Origin: Oenanthe sinensis
Lineage: Eukaryota; Streptophyta; Magnoliopsida; Apiales; Apiaceae
NCBI GenBank assembly: GCA_028671895.1
Contig: CM053800.1
Location: 21,473,886 to 21,537,885, forward strand
Length of the DNA: 64,000 nt
Direction: 5' to 3'
Position numbers and translations under genes: made by a program. Under the pieces are notes generated by a model. That model was not told the DNA's origin. It saw only the letters and a program-made list of their open reading frames with translations, and did not search any database. Shown here one piece after another: positions 10,044-22,482 of the stretch (within the stretch, counting starts at the first letter, position 1; every line of letters starts with the position of its first letter).

Positions 10044-13000
10044 ATGACAAACAACACAAACACACTATCCGTACGATCTGTCCTTGAGAAGGATAAGCTG
10101 ATAGGAGGAAACAACTTCCTAGACTGGCAGAGGAATTTGAGGATTGTCCTCAGGCAGGAGCGCAAGCTTCATGTCATTGATATTCCTCCGGCAGGTCCCC
10201 TTTCTGAGGGAGCTACTGTTGAGGAACTAGCAGCCCACACAAAGGATGAGAATGATGCAACTGATGTTGCATGTCTTATGTTAGCAACTATGAGTGCTGA
10301 GCTTCAAAGACAGCATGTGTATATGGATGCATATACTATATATGAGCACTTGCAAAGCATGTTTGCAAGCCAAACTCGTCAAGAAAGGTTCAACACGAGT
10401 AAGTCACTTTTTAATTGCAAACAAGGGGCAAGTGAACCAGTTGGCCCACATGTTCTGAAGATGATTGGTTACATTGAGTATCTTGATACTTTGGGTTTCC
10501 CGATTGGTCCGGAAACTGGTATTGACCTAATCTTGAATTCTTTGAACAACAAATTCACTCAGTTTGTTATGAACTACAATATGAATGAATTTGACAAAAC
10601 ACCTACTGAATTGTTGGCTATGTTGAGAACATATGAGACCAACATGAAGACGGCTGAACCTGCTCCCATACTGATGGTGGGCAATAAAGGTAAGGCCAAA
10701 GGGAAAGGCAAGTGGAAGGGTAAGAAGAAGACAGGTTCTGATTCTACACCCAAGCCAAAGTCAGGTCCTAAACAGGCTTTAAAGCCTAAAGGTGGGGTCG
10801 CTAAGGGTGAATGTCACTACTGTAAGAAAACTGGTCACTGGAAGAGAAACTGTTCAGTTTACTTGGAGGATCTGAAGAAGAAGAGGGCTGAGCAAGCTTC
10901 TACTTCAGGTATATATGTTATAGAAGTCAATCTGTCTATTTCTACATCTTGGGTATTGGATACTGGATGTGCTTCTCACATTTGTATAAATGTGCAGGAA
11001 ATGCAGAGAAGTAGGACATTGACTAAAGGAGAAATGGACCTACGAGTTGCCAATGGAGCAAGAGTTGCTGCTTTAGCTGTAGGAACATATTATTTATCTT
11101 TGCCCTCTGGGCTAGTTTTAGAACTGGAAAATTGTTATTACGTGCCTGCGATTCGCAGAAACATTATTTCTGTTTCTTGTTTGGACAAGAAAGGTTTTTC
11201 GTTTACAATAAAGAACAACAGTTGTTCTTTAACTTTGAATGATTTAACCTATGGTGTTGCGCGTTTGTTTAATGGTTTATATGTTCTTGACTTAGATAAT
11301 CCTGTCTGTAATATAAAAAACAAACGACTTAAAGTTAATGACTCAAATCAAACATACCTCTGGCATTGTCGTCTAGGCCATATAAATGAGAAACGCATAT
11401 CCAAATTACATAAGGATGGATATTTGGATAAGTTTGATTTTGAAACATACCAAGAATGTGAATCTTGTTTGCTTGGTAAAATGACTAAAGCCCCTTTCAC
11501 TAGTAAGGGTCAAAGGGCCACTGAACGTCTGGAGCTAATACATAGTGATGTATGCGGCCCAATGTGTGTGATGGCTAGAGGAGGCTACTACTACTTCATA
11601 ACATTTACTGATGATTTCAGTAGATATGCATATGTATATCTTATGAAGAATAAATCCGATTCTTTTGAAAAGTTCAAAGACTACAAGGCTGAAGTAGAGA
11701 AGCAAATTGGCGGAGGCACAAGTATTAAAATCTTACGATCTGATCGTGGAGGAGAATACTTGAGCACAGAATTTAAAGATTATTTAAAGGAGTGTGGTAT
11801 TGTATCACAACTCACTCCGCCAGGTACACCTCAATGGAATGGAGTTTCAGAGAGGAGAAATCGTACCTTGTTGGACATGGTGCGATCAATGATGAGACAT
11901 GTAGATTTTCCAATTAGTTTCTGGGGTTAGCTCTAGAAACAGCGGCTTTCACACTTAACCGTGTTCCTACTAAGAAGGTTCAAAAGATTCCATATGAGAT
12001 ATGGGAGAAGAAACGGTCAGGCATGAGCTTTATGAAAGTTTGGGGATGCAAGGCGTTTGTGAAACGTCAAGTATCTAACAAGCTTGGACCTAAATCTGAA
12101 GAGTGCAATTTTGTGGGATACCCTAAGGAAACAAAGGCGTACTATTTCTATAGTCCTTCTGAGCAGAAAGTGTTCATTGCTCGAGATGCTGTTTTCATGG
12201 AAAGAGATTTTATTTCCAAAAGAAACAGTGGGAGAACTATAGACCTCGATGAAGATCGAGAACCACAAAATAGTATTGAACCTGAAGTGGAACAAGAGCA
12301 GGATAATGATAATGCTCAACATACACAGGTTATTCGTAGAACTGGTAGAATTCGCCATGAGCCAGAGAGATATGGATTTCTCTTGACTCAATGTGGTGAT
12401 TTGATGCTCATAGACGAAGATGAGTCTCTCACATACCAAGATGCTATGAACAGTCCAGACTCTAAGAGATGGCTAGAAGCCATGAAATCCGAGATGGATT
12501 CCATGTACGAAAACCGAGTATGGACTTTGGTTGATCCACCTGAAGGGGTAAAACCCATAGGGTGCAAATGGGTTTTCAAGAAGAAAACTGAATTGGATGG
12601 AAATGTTCAGACCTATAAAGCAAGGCTGGTTGCAAAAGGTTTCAGACAAATTCATGGTATTGACTATGATGAGACTTTCTCACCAGTGGCTATGGTCAAG
12701 TCCATAAGGATTTTGCTTGCTATTGCAGCATTCCATGATTATGAAATCTAGCAAATGGATGTCAAAACAGCCTTCCTTAACGGAATCCTTGAAGAGGATG
12801 TTGATGTGTACATGACACAACCTGAAGGTTTTGTCGATCCAAGGAATGTTAGCAAGGTATGTAAATTACGTCGATCCATTTATGGATTGAAGCAAGCCTC
12901 TAGGAGATGGAATATCCGTTTTGATGAAACAGTCAAAGAGTATGGCTTTGTTCAAAATGAAGATGAACCTTGTATTTACAAGAAGGTTAGTGGGAGCCAT

Positions 13001-14008
13001 GTGGCATTCATAGTACTATATGTTGATGACATACTACTAATGGGGAATGACATACATTCCCTCAAGGCTGTTAAGATTTGGTTAGGGAGCAACTTCTCTA
13101 TGAAAGACTTAGGAGAATCATCCTACATTCTAGGAATGAGGATCTATAGGGATAGATCTAGAAGGATGATCGGTCTAAGTCAGAGTACATACATCGATAA
13201 GGTTTTGCATCATTTTGGTATGCAAAATGCAAAAAGGGGATATGTCCCCGTGTCTCAAGGGATAACGATCTCTAAAGATCAGTGTCCGAAATCATTGGAT
13301 GACAAGGACCGCATGAGTAAGGTTCCATATGCCTCAGCAATTGGATCCATCATGCATGCGATGGTATGTACTCGCCCAGATGTTTCGTATGCTTTAAGCA
13401 TGACGAACAGATACCAATGTAATCCAGGTGAAGGTCACTGGACGGCTATCAAGAAAATTCTAAAGTACTTGAAAAGGACTAAAGATTCATTCTTGGTGTA
13501 TGGAGGAGAGGAAAAACTGGTTGTAAAAGGTTACACCGATGCAAGTTTCCAAACAGAAAGGGATGATACTGTATCACAGTTTGGTTTTGTGTTTTGTCTA
13601 AACGGAGGTGCTGTAAGTTGGAAGAGTTCAAAGCAAGAAACAGTAGCTGATTCTACAATGGAGGCTGAGTACATTGCAGCTTGTGAAGCGGCTAAGGAAG
13701 CTGTTTGGATTCGAAAATTCATTACTGATTTGGGAGTGGTTCCATCGATCGCAGATCCCATTGATCTATACTGCGATAATAATGGAGCCATTGCACAGGC
13801 TAAAGAACCTAGAGCTCACTCCCGAACCAAACACATACTCAGGAGATATCACCTCATTCGAGAGATTAATGAAAGGGGTGACATACACATATGTAAAGTG
13901 CACACAAATGATAACATTGCAGACCCACTGACCAAAGGCTTGTCGCAGAAGAAGCACGACGGTCACACTAGTTCCATGGGTATTAGATACATGGGTGATT
14001 GGCTCTAG
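10044..14008 (+). pseudogene. Copia gag-pol polyprotein, frameshift plus nonsense (element 2)
   Basis: Start chosen at the ATG giving MTNNTNTLSVRSVLEKDKL, shared with elements 4 and 5; the upstream in-frame ATG at 9960 lies in the leader. Domains: gag, zinc knuckle CHYCKKTGHWKRNC, protease WVLDTGCASHIC, integrase zinc motif (WHCRLGH...CESC), D,D35E residues (IHSDVCGPM, LRSDRGGEY, GVSERRNRT), RT with LYVDDILLMGND, RNase H with GYTDAS, EAEYIA and LYCDN. Two lesions are visible. A 1 bp deletion at about 11929 turns FWGYALET into a stop. A TGG-to-TAG change at 12749-12751 interrupts 'YEIWQMDVKTAFLNG'. The total is 3965 bp against 3966 bp in elements 4 and 5. Otherwise it is well preserved, so it decayed recently. 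Confidence 0.93.
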
Positions 14009-14011
14009 TGC

Positions 14012-14022
14012 AAGTGGGAGAT
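14012..14022 (+). other. Polypurine tract, element 2
   Basis: AAGTGGGAGAT lies directly before the 3' LTR start and is conserved at the same place in elements 4 (50643) and 5 (minus strand, 56334). It would prime plus-strand DNA synthesis. Confidence 0.75.
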
Positions 14023-15578
14023 TGTTGGTGTAGGTGCCCTAGAGGCAATATAATTTTTATTTTGATTAACCTTTATGTCAATTGATTATTCAATAATCGT
14101 ATTTATTATGACTTTAATTACTGCAATATATTTGTTAGCATAATAAATGTCCTTAGAATCATGATACACATTGTATAGTTTAGTACATGACTTGAACTTG
14201 AGATTATATAATATATCATATTCTTAAATGTCCCTAGTCGAGTATTATTATTATAGGACAATAATAATACATAAATAGACTAGTATGTTGTTTGACAGAT
14301 AACCACATCTCATTGGTTAAAAGTATGGGGATACTAAAGTCAACACATAGGTACATGCAGGAGTACATGGTACTGGACAGACCCACAGTGAGATTCTTCA
14401 TGTTTAATAAAGTCATAAGAAAGACTCACAGTGATAATGGTGTAATGATCCTCTGACTTGAGATCATTATATTTCTATACGAGGATTAATATACTTTGAC
14501 TATATTAAAAGTTACCTTTGACCGGGTAATGATAAAAGTGGACATCGGGTATATCATGAGTCGTATGAGAAATATGAATGATAGATAAAGGATTTAACCC
14601 TCCTATAATTAGGAGAGATATTATTGGCCTCTTGATTGAGTGAGACTATAAAATGCATGGTCGTGCTCAAATAATGATTTGTTTTCATAGACTACTCATG
14701 GATCAAGTAAACCCGGATTAAATGTTGAAGAGGATGACTAAATACATGCCTCGAGTTTAATCTATAATATATATGGTTAAAGGGATTATATTACACGGAA
14801 ACATTAATCACGAAAGGTTTTATCGAATCACGATTTAATTATTATTTAATTGGGTAGCAATGATGTATTACTAGATACCGTTCATTGTTTATAATTTTAT
14901 TGGAGAATAAAATTATTGCTAATTAAATAATAGCCTATAGGGTCACACACATAGAGTACTTAAAGGAATAATTAATTTAAATTATAGATTTAAATTAATT
15001 GATATTTATTTGAATTTTATTATATTAATTAAGTGAGACTTAATTAATTGAAATAATATAAATTCAAATTTGAATTCTGCCATTAATAATTAAGTGTGAC
15101 TTAATTATTAATTAAATAATAAAATTCGGTTTTATTATTTAATCCTAAACCTACATGGGTTAGGCTTTGCTGTTATGGGTTGCTATTATGGGCCTATTAA
15201 CCAACCATTATAAATAGATAATGTAGGGTTAATAAGGGTTAACGTTTGGATAAGAAAACCCTAGAAGAGCAGCCACATAGCAAAGGCAGAGACAAATTCG
15301 AAATCATCAAAGGAGGCTAGTACATCCATTCCGTAATCAAGATCGTGAGATGTTCTTGAAGGTGCTCGTGTGGATACCATAGAGGTGTTTTCGAGAGGAA
15401 GACACAAGTCGTGAAAGCTAGGATCTCCGTTGAGTTCGTGAAAGTCAAGACCAAACAAAGGTATGATTCCGTTTCACCATAATCAGTCCATGATTATACA
15501 TGATCCTGCGTTAGGGTTCCAAATTTTTTCGTTATATTTACGTTTAATCCACTGCGTTTTATGCCTCGGAACCCAACA
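14023..15578 (+). repeat. 3' LTR of element 2
   Basis: TGTTGGTGTAGGTGCCC ... CTCGGAACCCAACA, 1556 bp, collinear with the LTRs of elements 4 and 5. It contains TATAAATA at 15209-15216. The last 18 bases (15561-15578) carry an ATG that is by chance in frame with the SIRE-like ORF downstream. Confidence 0.93.
15209..15216 (+). promoter_or_regulatory. TATA box in LTR of element 2
   Basis: TATAAATA with a nearby CCAAC/CCAAT-like word just upstream. It is conserved in position in the LTRs of elements 4 and 5. Confidence 0.55.
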
Positions 15579-16829
15579 TGGAGTTACTTCTTTGATGCCA
15601 TTATTAAAGTATTTTCTGGAAAAATAAGTAATATTGATGCAATTACAACTAGTATGCAAGAAATTGCTTATTCTGTCCTATTTGATAAATACTTCGATTT
15701 TGGCACACTACTCCTAAATGAATTAACTGCTAAGTTAGGAACCAAGGCATCTAGGAAAAATAACATTTATTTTGCTAGATTTTTCATGATGATTATTAAT
15801 CCCTCCATTGGAGAATACAAGATTAGTGCAGATATGGAGTCCTTGGAGCAATGGATGCAAAACAAGAGGGTTTTCAAGGATCTTGTGAGAATCAACTTAC
15901 ATCCTAAGTTGTGCCTCATTTATCCTCCTCTTGTGCAGGTATATCTTAAGAATCTCAATCTTTTAACTTCTTCCTCAAACACTCAAATTTCTTTGCCTTC
16001 TGCAACAATGGAGGGAGATGGAAATGCCTCCATCCCTCCTACCCAAGTTGCACAACCTTCCAAACACAAGTCTAAACAAACCACCTCAGTAGTTTCTCAA
16101 AAGACTACTGTTGTAAAAACTAAGAAACGAAAAACCACTGAGAGGAGTGTGAAGGTGGTTGATAAGGGTGAGGGAACTGGCCAACATCAAGAAAGCCAGA
16201 AGGATAAGGAGAGTGAGATTGAGAGGAACCAGCCATCCACCAGCCCAATCTCCCAACAGATTGAGGCTGTAGTAAAGGACTTAAACACATCCCTAGTTGC
16301 ATCTTCTAAAAAAGGTGTAACTATTGAAAAGAGGTCTCAACCAGGACCATCAGATGGGGATAAGGGTCACCAAACACTACAGCCATACAAAAGGAGAAAG
16401 AAGGTTACAAATACTGCACAGGGTACACACACACATGCAAAGCCAAATGAAAATTTGGTGGAGCCTTCACTCTCTTCTTTTGATGTGTCTCAGAATCTTC
16501 CTGAGGCACAGCCCCATTCTTTATCTGTCTCTTCTCCTCAATCTCCTTCAAAATCTATTTTTTCAGAAACAGTGTTGATTGACAACTTCATTGTTTCAAA
16601 TTCACCCTCTTTACAACTCAAGGTGGAGCCAACACTCTCACTTGCATCACCAAATAAGGTTAACACCTTGGTTGATCAGGAAAATATTGAAAATTTCAAC
16701 AAGTCAATGGATGGCATTCCATCAACTGATAAATTTCAACATCCACTGACTAGTTCACTTCCATCGATGGATATCCTTACATCCATCGACGAGCTCCCAT
16801 CAACGGATATTCCTTCATCGATGGATATC
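15579..16829 (+). pseudogene. SIRE-like post-pol ORF, first part (5'-truncated)
   Basis: 417 codons are open without a stop up to the insertion at 16830. The N-terminal ~130 residues look like a folded domain (WSYFFDAIIKVFSG, AYSVLFDKYFDFGTLLLNEL, NIYFARFFMMIIN). A long low-complexity region rich in Ser, Pro, Lys and Thr follows. The end carries repeated S-M-D / S-T-D motifs (for example LPSMDILTSIDELPSTDI) encoded by 'tcgatggata' words. The sequence resumes in the same frame at 31734. Its position before a PPT and a SIRE-type LTR matches the extra ORF found after pol in Sireviruses, sometimes called env-like. I see no signal peptide or membrane segment that would support an envelope function. 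The true start lies upstream and was lost at the junction with the LTR at 15578. Confidence 0.65.
16825..16829. repeat. Target-site duplication ATATC, left copy
   Basis: ATATC directly precedes the TGTAATAACCCG start of the giant LTR and is repeated at 31729-31733 after its ...GGCGTCACA end. Confidence 0.92.
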
Positions 16830-18024
16830 TGTAATAACCCGTATTTTTGACGCTTGGGGTTATTAAGATTTTTGGATAAAATTTTTCATTTTATGGAGAA
16901 ATGATTTTATGGATTTATTTTTTTTTTCTTTTTCTTCATAAGGTACTTGAAGTGTGAGACCGTATTATTAATATACGGGATATTCGAAAATATGCGAATC
17001 GGCGTTACGGTAGCATATGCGAACAATATAGGACTTATAATTATTTTTGGTCCAACAAAATAAATTTGAGGACCGGGTGGAAGTCGTGGCAGAATTTGAG
17101 AGATGGTGAAGGTGAAAAATATTTATTCGGAGAATTGTTTCGTAAATTCTCGAAACAATTAAAGAGTATTAATTTAATGATTCTAAAATATATTAGGATC
17201 ATAATATGAGATTTTAAGTTTTAAAACTTAGGTGGAACGAAAGAAAAGAGAACGATAACGAGAGATTAAAACGTTATCGGGAAATTATGCGACTACCGCG
17301 CAAACCGTATTAAATATCGAGCTTCCACCCCACACCACACAAAAATCAGTTCTCTCCCCCCATTTCAAAGCTCTCGGCAGAATTTTCAAGAGAGGAGAAG
17401 AAATCAAGCTAGCCTCCATGGATAATGGTGTTCCATAGCTTAAAAGAATGGTCCTTCCAAGCTCTACCCATCTATGGTAACATCTTTCATCCCCACACTC
17501 CATAGCATGTTCATTTCTTGAGTTGAAAGTGACGATGAACAGTAACTACGAAAATAAATAATTTGTTTTCTTTGATTCTTGGATTCCTATGGCTTGTTAG
17601 ATGATTGTTATGAGTTGTTTAAGCTTTGGGTAGTTGTTAATGAGCATGGGTAGCCTTGAAAATACAAACCCTAGCTATATAGTGTTTATGTGATATAGCA
17701 TGCTATGTTATGGCTTTGATCATAAGAATAAGTACTTGTTTTGTTGTCTATGGTTGTGTGATGTAGTGATGATTTGGTTAAGACTTATAAATGTGTAATG
17801 TGAAGATGACTTGGTTAAGAGTTGAGGATGTTAAGAGGAGTGAGTAAATTGTTATGTTCGAATAAGTAAATTGGTTTTAAAAGTTATGTTGCATTGGTGA
17901 TGAATTGGATGAGTTATTGGCAATGTTTGGAGTGTCGATTAATTGTGTTTGGGCTTGGGATTCTTGAGTACATTCCCAAGTAGTAGTGTAAAATATATGG
18001 AAGTCGTTTGAGTTGAATTGGATG

Positions 18025-18945
18025 AGTTTAAAACGAGGTAAACGATGAACGTACAAACGGAACCATGCAAAATTTGTTTCTGCCTACCAACTGTTCATAA
18101 AACCCGAAGGGTCTAACCTGCCTTTCTTGATGATTTCTTTATATGGTTAGATAGATATCGGCCTCTAGATCGTTTGCGCGCTAATTTTGCGTCAAACGGA
18201 GTTATGAGCTAAAAGTTATGGTCAAAACGGTAAGGGAGGGCAGAAAACTCAGCAACTCTGTTTTCACCTAACTTGGAGGATGTAATCATGCTAGTTAGGG
18301 GACTCCATAAATCTTGAAACTTTTATGTAAAATAATAGGAACATCCAGAATGTTCATGGAGAAAGAATTGTGTCATTTCGATTAATGATCATTGAGATAT
18401 TGTGCTTTTAATACAAGAGTTATGTCAAGCTTGGTTGCTCATTTGATTTTTAGTTACATTTTCATAATATTGACTGATTTCTTGGCTTGAGATTGTCGTA
18501 TGTTAATTGTTGATGTTGTTTGAGGAGTTTGGGATTGGTGTTGGTTGGATTGGAGTAGTATAAAAATGGAAAACGATGAGTTTACAAACATAACCACGCC
18601 ATTTTTTTTTTCTTAACCCTTACTGCTGTAACTGTCCAGAAAATCTGGGAACAGTTGTCAACTGGTCTGAGTAGTTTGATGAGATGACTGAATAGTAGAT
18701 AGTATGTAGATCATTTACGCGCTAATTTTGCATCATTCGGAGTTACGAGTCAAAAGTTATGGACGTTTTAGCAACGGTAGCGCAGGAAATGAAAATCCTG
18801 TTTTTGTCCAACTTTGAGGCTATGATTGGACTAGCTACGGAGCGTAATGAAATCTAAAACTTTTATGGGAGATTCCTTGACAGTCATATAAGACCCCAGG
18901 GCAGAAATCGTGTCAAAATGATTAATTTCCAATTTATTAAAAATG
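18025..18945 (+). repeat. Diverged direct duplication inside the giant LTR
   Basis: Two segments about 540 bp apart share ordered words: 'aaaacga...gatga', 'cgcgctaattttgc', 'cggagttatgag' / 'cggagttacgag', 'aaaagttatgg', 'tgaaacttttatg' / 'taaaacttttatg', 'gtgtca...gattaat'. The same pair is present in the 3' LTR (about 27150-28070). Confidence 0.65.
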
Positions 18946-19510
18946 CTAGAAAGCAGGGTGTTAATTGGAATGAATATAAGAAAAAGTTAAACAACCATTT
19001 TGGGAGTCCAATTCGAGCAAGTTAGAGGACTTGTCTCGAGTCGACCCAGTAACGGAAGTTGTTGAGGAATATCATGACTACATGTAGATGTAAGGAACAA
19101 GATTAAAAAGCATTGTCAAGATAACTTTTCGAGTAGCTAAAGTAGGCCCGAGGAGGTGAAGTACCGGGCGAAATGTAGAGTAAATTGTATAAATTACAAT
19201 TAACCTGATACATATATATGTATGCTAAGAGTGGGTTTTATATGATTATAGAGTACCCGGAGCGTGGGGAAGCTGGAATAGCATTCCATGGACTTCAGGC
19301 AAGTTTCCAACTCTATCATTTTATTCCATATCAGAATATTATTGATTCATGGTGATGCCAAAACTTTTGAAATCTTTGACTTGATGATAAGTTCTTTGAT
19401 TATACATTTTTGTTGTGTTTGGAACTACTTAGCTCATTGTTGTTATTGGAAATGCACGTCGGCATTTCACCTTGAACCGTCTTGTTCATATATAACGTGA
19501 TTCTTCTGCT

Positions 19511-19815
19511 ACTCTGAACTTCTCGAAAAGTTAGAGTATGCAAGTATCCGACGCTTTGTCATTTTAATTCTGATTTATGACAAGAGTATGCATAGGTTGT
19601 TAAGATTTCTTATCGTGAGTTGTTTCGAATCTCTTTCAACCTAATTCTAAGACGACTCTGAACTTCTTGAAAAGTCAGAGTTCGTATAGCAGCTTTCTAA
19701 ACTCTAGACTTTATAACGGTTTATTGGTTATAAAGCTTTGTGGTGTTTGAAGTTCCATTCAGATGGAACTATATACTGTGTGTTCGCGCCTCTGAACTTC
19801 TTAAAAAGTTAGAGG
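19511..19815 (+). repeat. Three related stem-loops in the giant LTR
   Basis: ACTCTGAACTT-loop-AAGTTAGAGT (19511-19537), a second version (19654-19682) and CCTCTGAACTT...AAGTTAGAGG (19789-19815) are spaced about 135-145 bp apart. A further perfect inverted repeat, AGTTCCAT-tcag-ATGGAACT, sits at about 19751-19770. All recur in the 3' LTR (about 28637-28942). Confidence 0.7.
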
Positions 19816-20589
19816 ACGTTTATTCTTCAGTTTTGTATAACTGAATCTGGTGTTGAGCATATCTTTTTGGTGCTCGATGGTCGACCGGGAGTAGTCTAGC
19901 GTGTCTCGACGGTCAGTCGAGGTTCAATGTTTTAAATAATATTTAGTTTATTAAATATTATTTAAAGAATATAGAAAGTGTTTAAAGGTTAATTAATTAC
20001 TTTCAGGGCATTTGAAATTATTTAAATATTATTTAATATTGATTAAATATTATTTAAATATGTTGAATCATTTAACATTATTTATATATTAAATAATCTT
20101 GATTATATTTGAAATAAATATTTTAATTCTTTTAAATTCTTTTAATATTTTTCGAGGACTATTCTGGGCCTCCTAAATATTAATAAAATATTTATTTGTT
20201 CTTTAAAAATATTATGGAGTTGTCTAAAATTCCTAAATTATTATTTTCATAAAATAATAAATAGCGAGCGATGACTCGGATACTTTGTATTTATTCTGAG
20301 TCGATAACTCCAGGTTAGGGAGGTAACGTCCGGCTCCGATATTCCTCCCAGTTGTATTGGTGCCTTTATGGCCCATTATCTCACTCCAAAAATATAGTAT
20401 TTTGTGGAGTCTATTTCAACCAGTATTAGCGGCTCCCCGGTCGCGTCCTTGAGTCTCCTTGATTCAAGAGTTTCTGTCTTGTTAAATTCGTTGACTGAGA
20501 GTCAACCCAGATGTTTCGAGAGTACTCCCACCTCGTTTCGGGAGCCAAGCTATTGTCAGATATTGAAATCTTACAATAGGTCGTTGTTG

Positions 20590-21225
20590 TTCTAGAAGGT
20601 TGTATTAAATTCCCTTCCTTATCTGTTGATTGAAATCCTGTGATGGATTGTTGTGTTGTTCTGGAAGGTTGTATTAAATTCCCTTCCTTATCTGTTGATT
20701 GAAATCCTAGAGTGGATTGTTGTTGTGCTGGAAGGTTGTATTAAATTCCCTTCCTTATCTGTTGATTGAAATCCTGTGATGGATTGTTGTGTTGTTCTGG
20801 AAGGTTGTATTAAATTCCCTTCCTTATCTGTTGATTGAAATCCTGTGATGGATTGTTATGTTGTTCTGGAAGGTTGTATTAAATTCCCTTCCTTATCTGT
20901 TGATTGAAATCTTGTGATGGATTGTTGTGTTGTTCTAGAAGGTTGTATTAAATTCCCTTCCTTATCTGTTGATTGAAATCCTGTGATGGATTGTTGTGTT
21001 GTTCTGGAAGGTTGTATTAAATTCCCTTCCTTATCTGTTGATTGAAATCCTAGAGTGGATTGTTGTTGTTCTGGAAGGTTGTATTAAATTCCCTTCCTTA
21101 TCTGTTCATTGAAATCCTGTGATGGATTGTTGTGTTGTTCTGGAAGGTGGTATTGAATTCCCTTCCTTAACAGTTGATTGAAATCCTAGAGTGGATTGTT
21201 GTTATTCTAGAAGGTTTGATTAAAT
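20590..21225 (+). repeat. Minisatellite in 5' giant LTR, ~69 bp unit
   Basis: Nine full units and one partial unit, with the consensus words 'tctggaaggttgtattaaat', 'tcccttccttatctgttgat' and 'tgaaatcctgtgatgga'. Shorter units carry 'cctagagtgga' instead. The array is non-coding. The 3' LTR copy has two more units. Confidence 0.92.
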
Positions 21226-21474
21226 TTCCTTCTAGTTTTGATGATTTTTAAAGTATTCATCAGGGACTGGAGTAAAAGTTGCGTAAAAGGTCGGGGACGC
21301 ATGACCCAGCCGTAATTAAAGGCCCATGAGTTGCCTAGGGTGACGTCCCGATAAGGGGTTGTCCTTCTACTAGTAGAGAAAATGACGAAGTGTCGATTGT
21401 ACATGCGACTGATCATCGAGTACAATAAGGCGTTGAAAAATCTCCAGTTAATCCCGTTTCTTCCAATTGGAATT

Positions 21475-21800
21475 TGACGTTGCACTGTAACGAAAGCGTA
21501 GGTGCTGAGTTACCGATATTGTCAACGGGAATGTAATCCACTATGAGTTGGTTGGTTGTTTTGAGTATTGTTTTATTTGCATATATCAGTTTCATTGTTC
21601 CTACACTATAACGAAAGCCATGGTGCTAAGTTACTGATAGTGTTAATGGGAATTGATGAACTTTCATTCATTCTTTCCGCAGTATATTGAACTGCTTGCT
21701 TATTGGTACTCAAACGAATGGTACTCGGTGATTGAGGCCATTGTGCTAAGTTATTGATACTGTCAGTCTCAAAAATTATGAACTTAAATTGTTGTATTGC
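21475..21800 (+). repeat. Three ~120 bp degenerate units near the LTR 3' end
   Basis: 'cactgtaacgaaagc', 'ggtgctgagttaccgat' and 'tgtcaacggg' near 21483 recur as diverged versions near 21604 and 21735, and again in the 3' LTR (30745-31060). Confidence 0.6.
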
Positions 21801-22469
21801 AGTAACGTGAACTGCATTATTGTTGTGAATATCTTCTTGCATCGTGAATCTTGAGTCATTTATTGTCGAGATATAACTGGCTATACATCTTCAATTAGAT
21901 TGCTAGTTATGTATTTTATTGTTGAATATCCAGTTGGGATAAATATGGCTATCACCTTTTCCTTGAAATATTCTGATATATATAACTTGCTGAGCATTCT
22001 TTGGCTCATTCTTGCTTTTTGTAAATCTTATATCTTGCAGAAATAGATGGCTATGAATTGTCTACCTCGAGTATTATGTTAAGGAACAGGAAGATTCGAG
22101 CTTGAACTAGTCAGGTTCAGGACTTCGATAAATGGTACAAGAAAGATGGGATTTCAGATTAGAATCCTAGACTTGTTGAAAAATATGTAATGTGACTATA
22201 GATCTTGGATTAATGTTTATCTCTAATGTAACATTATGTGGAGGTTATAGTAGTAGTGTGAGATCCTGAGTTTACATTGGTTTGTAATAACTATTACTAT
22301 TTTAAGTTCGTTCCCTGAGACTATAACTCGAGTTGTGTGCTTGGTTTGGGGTCACTACTTTTATGTTTGGTTATTATAATGGTTAAAACAGGTGAATGAT
22401 GTTATTGTGGTGAAAATTGGATAGTGATGACCCGGATCCCTGACCCCGGATCTGGGGGCGTCACAGAGA

Positions 22470-22482
22470 TGGTATCAGAGCT
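22470..22482 (+). other. Primer binding site, giant-LTR element
   Basis: TGGTATCAGAGCT lies 4 bases after the LTR end and matches the initiator tRNA-Met PBS without mismatch. It fixes the element's plus-strand orientation. Confidence 0.9.

Larger units (their letters stand above)
9600..15578 (+). mobile_element. Element 2: 5'-truncated Angela/Tork-like copia (subfamily A)
   Basis: The 3' part of the leader, a nearly full-length gag-pol, PPT and 3' LTR are present. The 5' LTR, PBS and most of the leader are absent: homology to element 4 starts at 'agatcgattaggggaaagac' (about 9606; 46168 in element 4), abutting Athila gag. The right flank after the LTR is the SIRE-like ORF. No TSD can be tested. 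Confidence 0.9.
16830..22465 (+). repeat. 5' giant LTR (5.6 kb)
   Basis: TGTAATAACCCGTATTTTTG ... CCCCGGATCTGGGGGCGTCACA. No ORF over about 90 codons and no domain is recognised; small ORFs recur in both LTRs only because the LTRs are copies. Internal structure: a diverged direct duplication (about 18025-18435 and 18560-18945), three short stem-loops (19511-19815), AT-rich 'taaatattatttaa' sequence (19920-20250), a ~69 bp minisatellite (20590-21225), and three related ~120 bp units (about 21475-21800). Confidence 0.92.

Noticed and set aside
12017..12439. A 140-codon antisense ORF that is open in all three good copia copies (also 48647-49069 and 57917-58339).
   Set aside because: It lies opposite the conserved integrase/RT linker coding region, and its conservation follows from the sense frame. 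It has no domain and no separate signal.
17285..17503. A 72-codon ORF present twice (also 26412-26630), and a 70-codon ORF present twice (19288-19500, 28415-28627).
   Set aside because: They recur only because they lie in the two LTRs of one element; short, no recognisable motif.
20590..21225. CRISPR-like appearance of regularly repeated sequence.
   Set aside because: The units are contiguous near-identical 63-69 bp tandem repeats without unique spacers, in a plant LTR.
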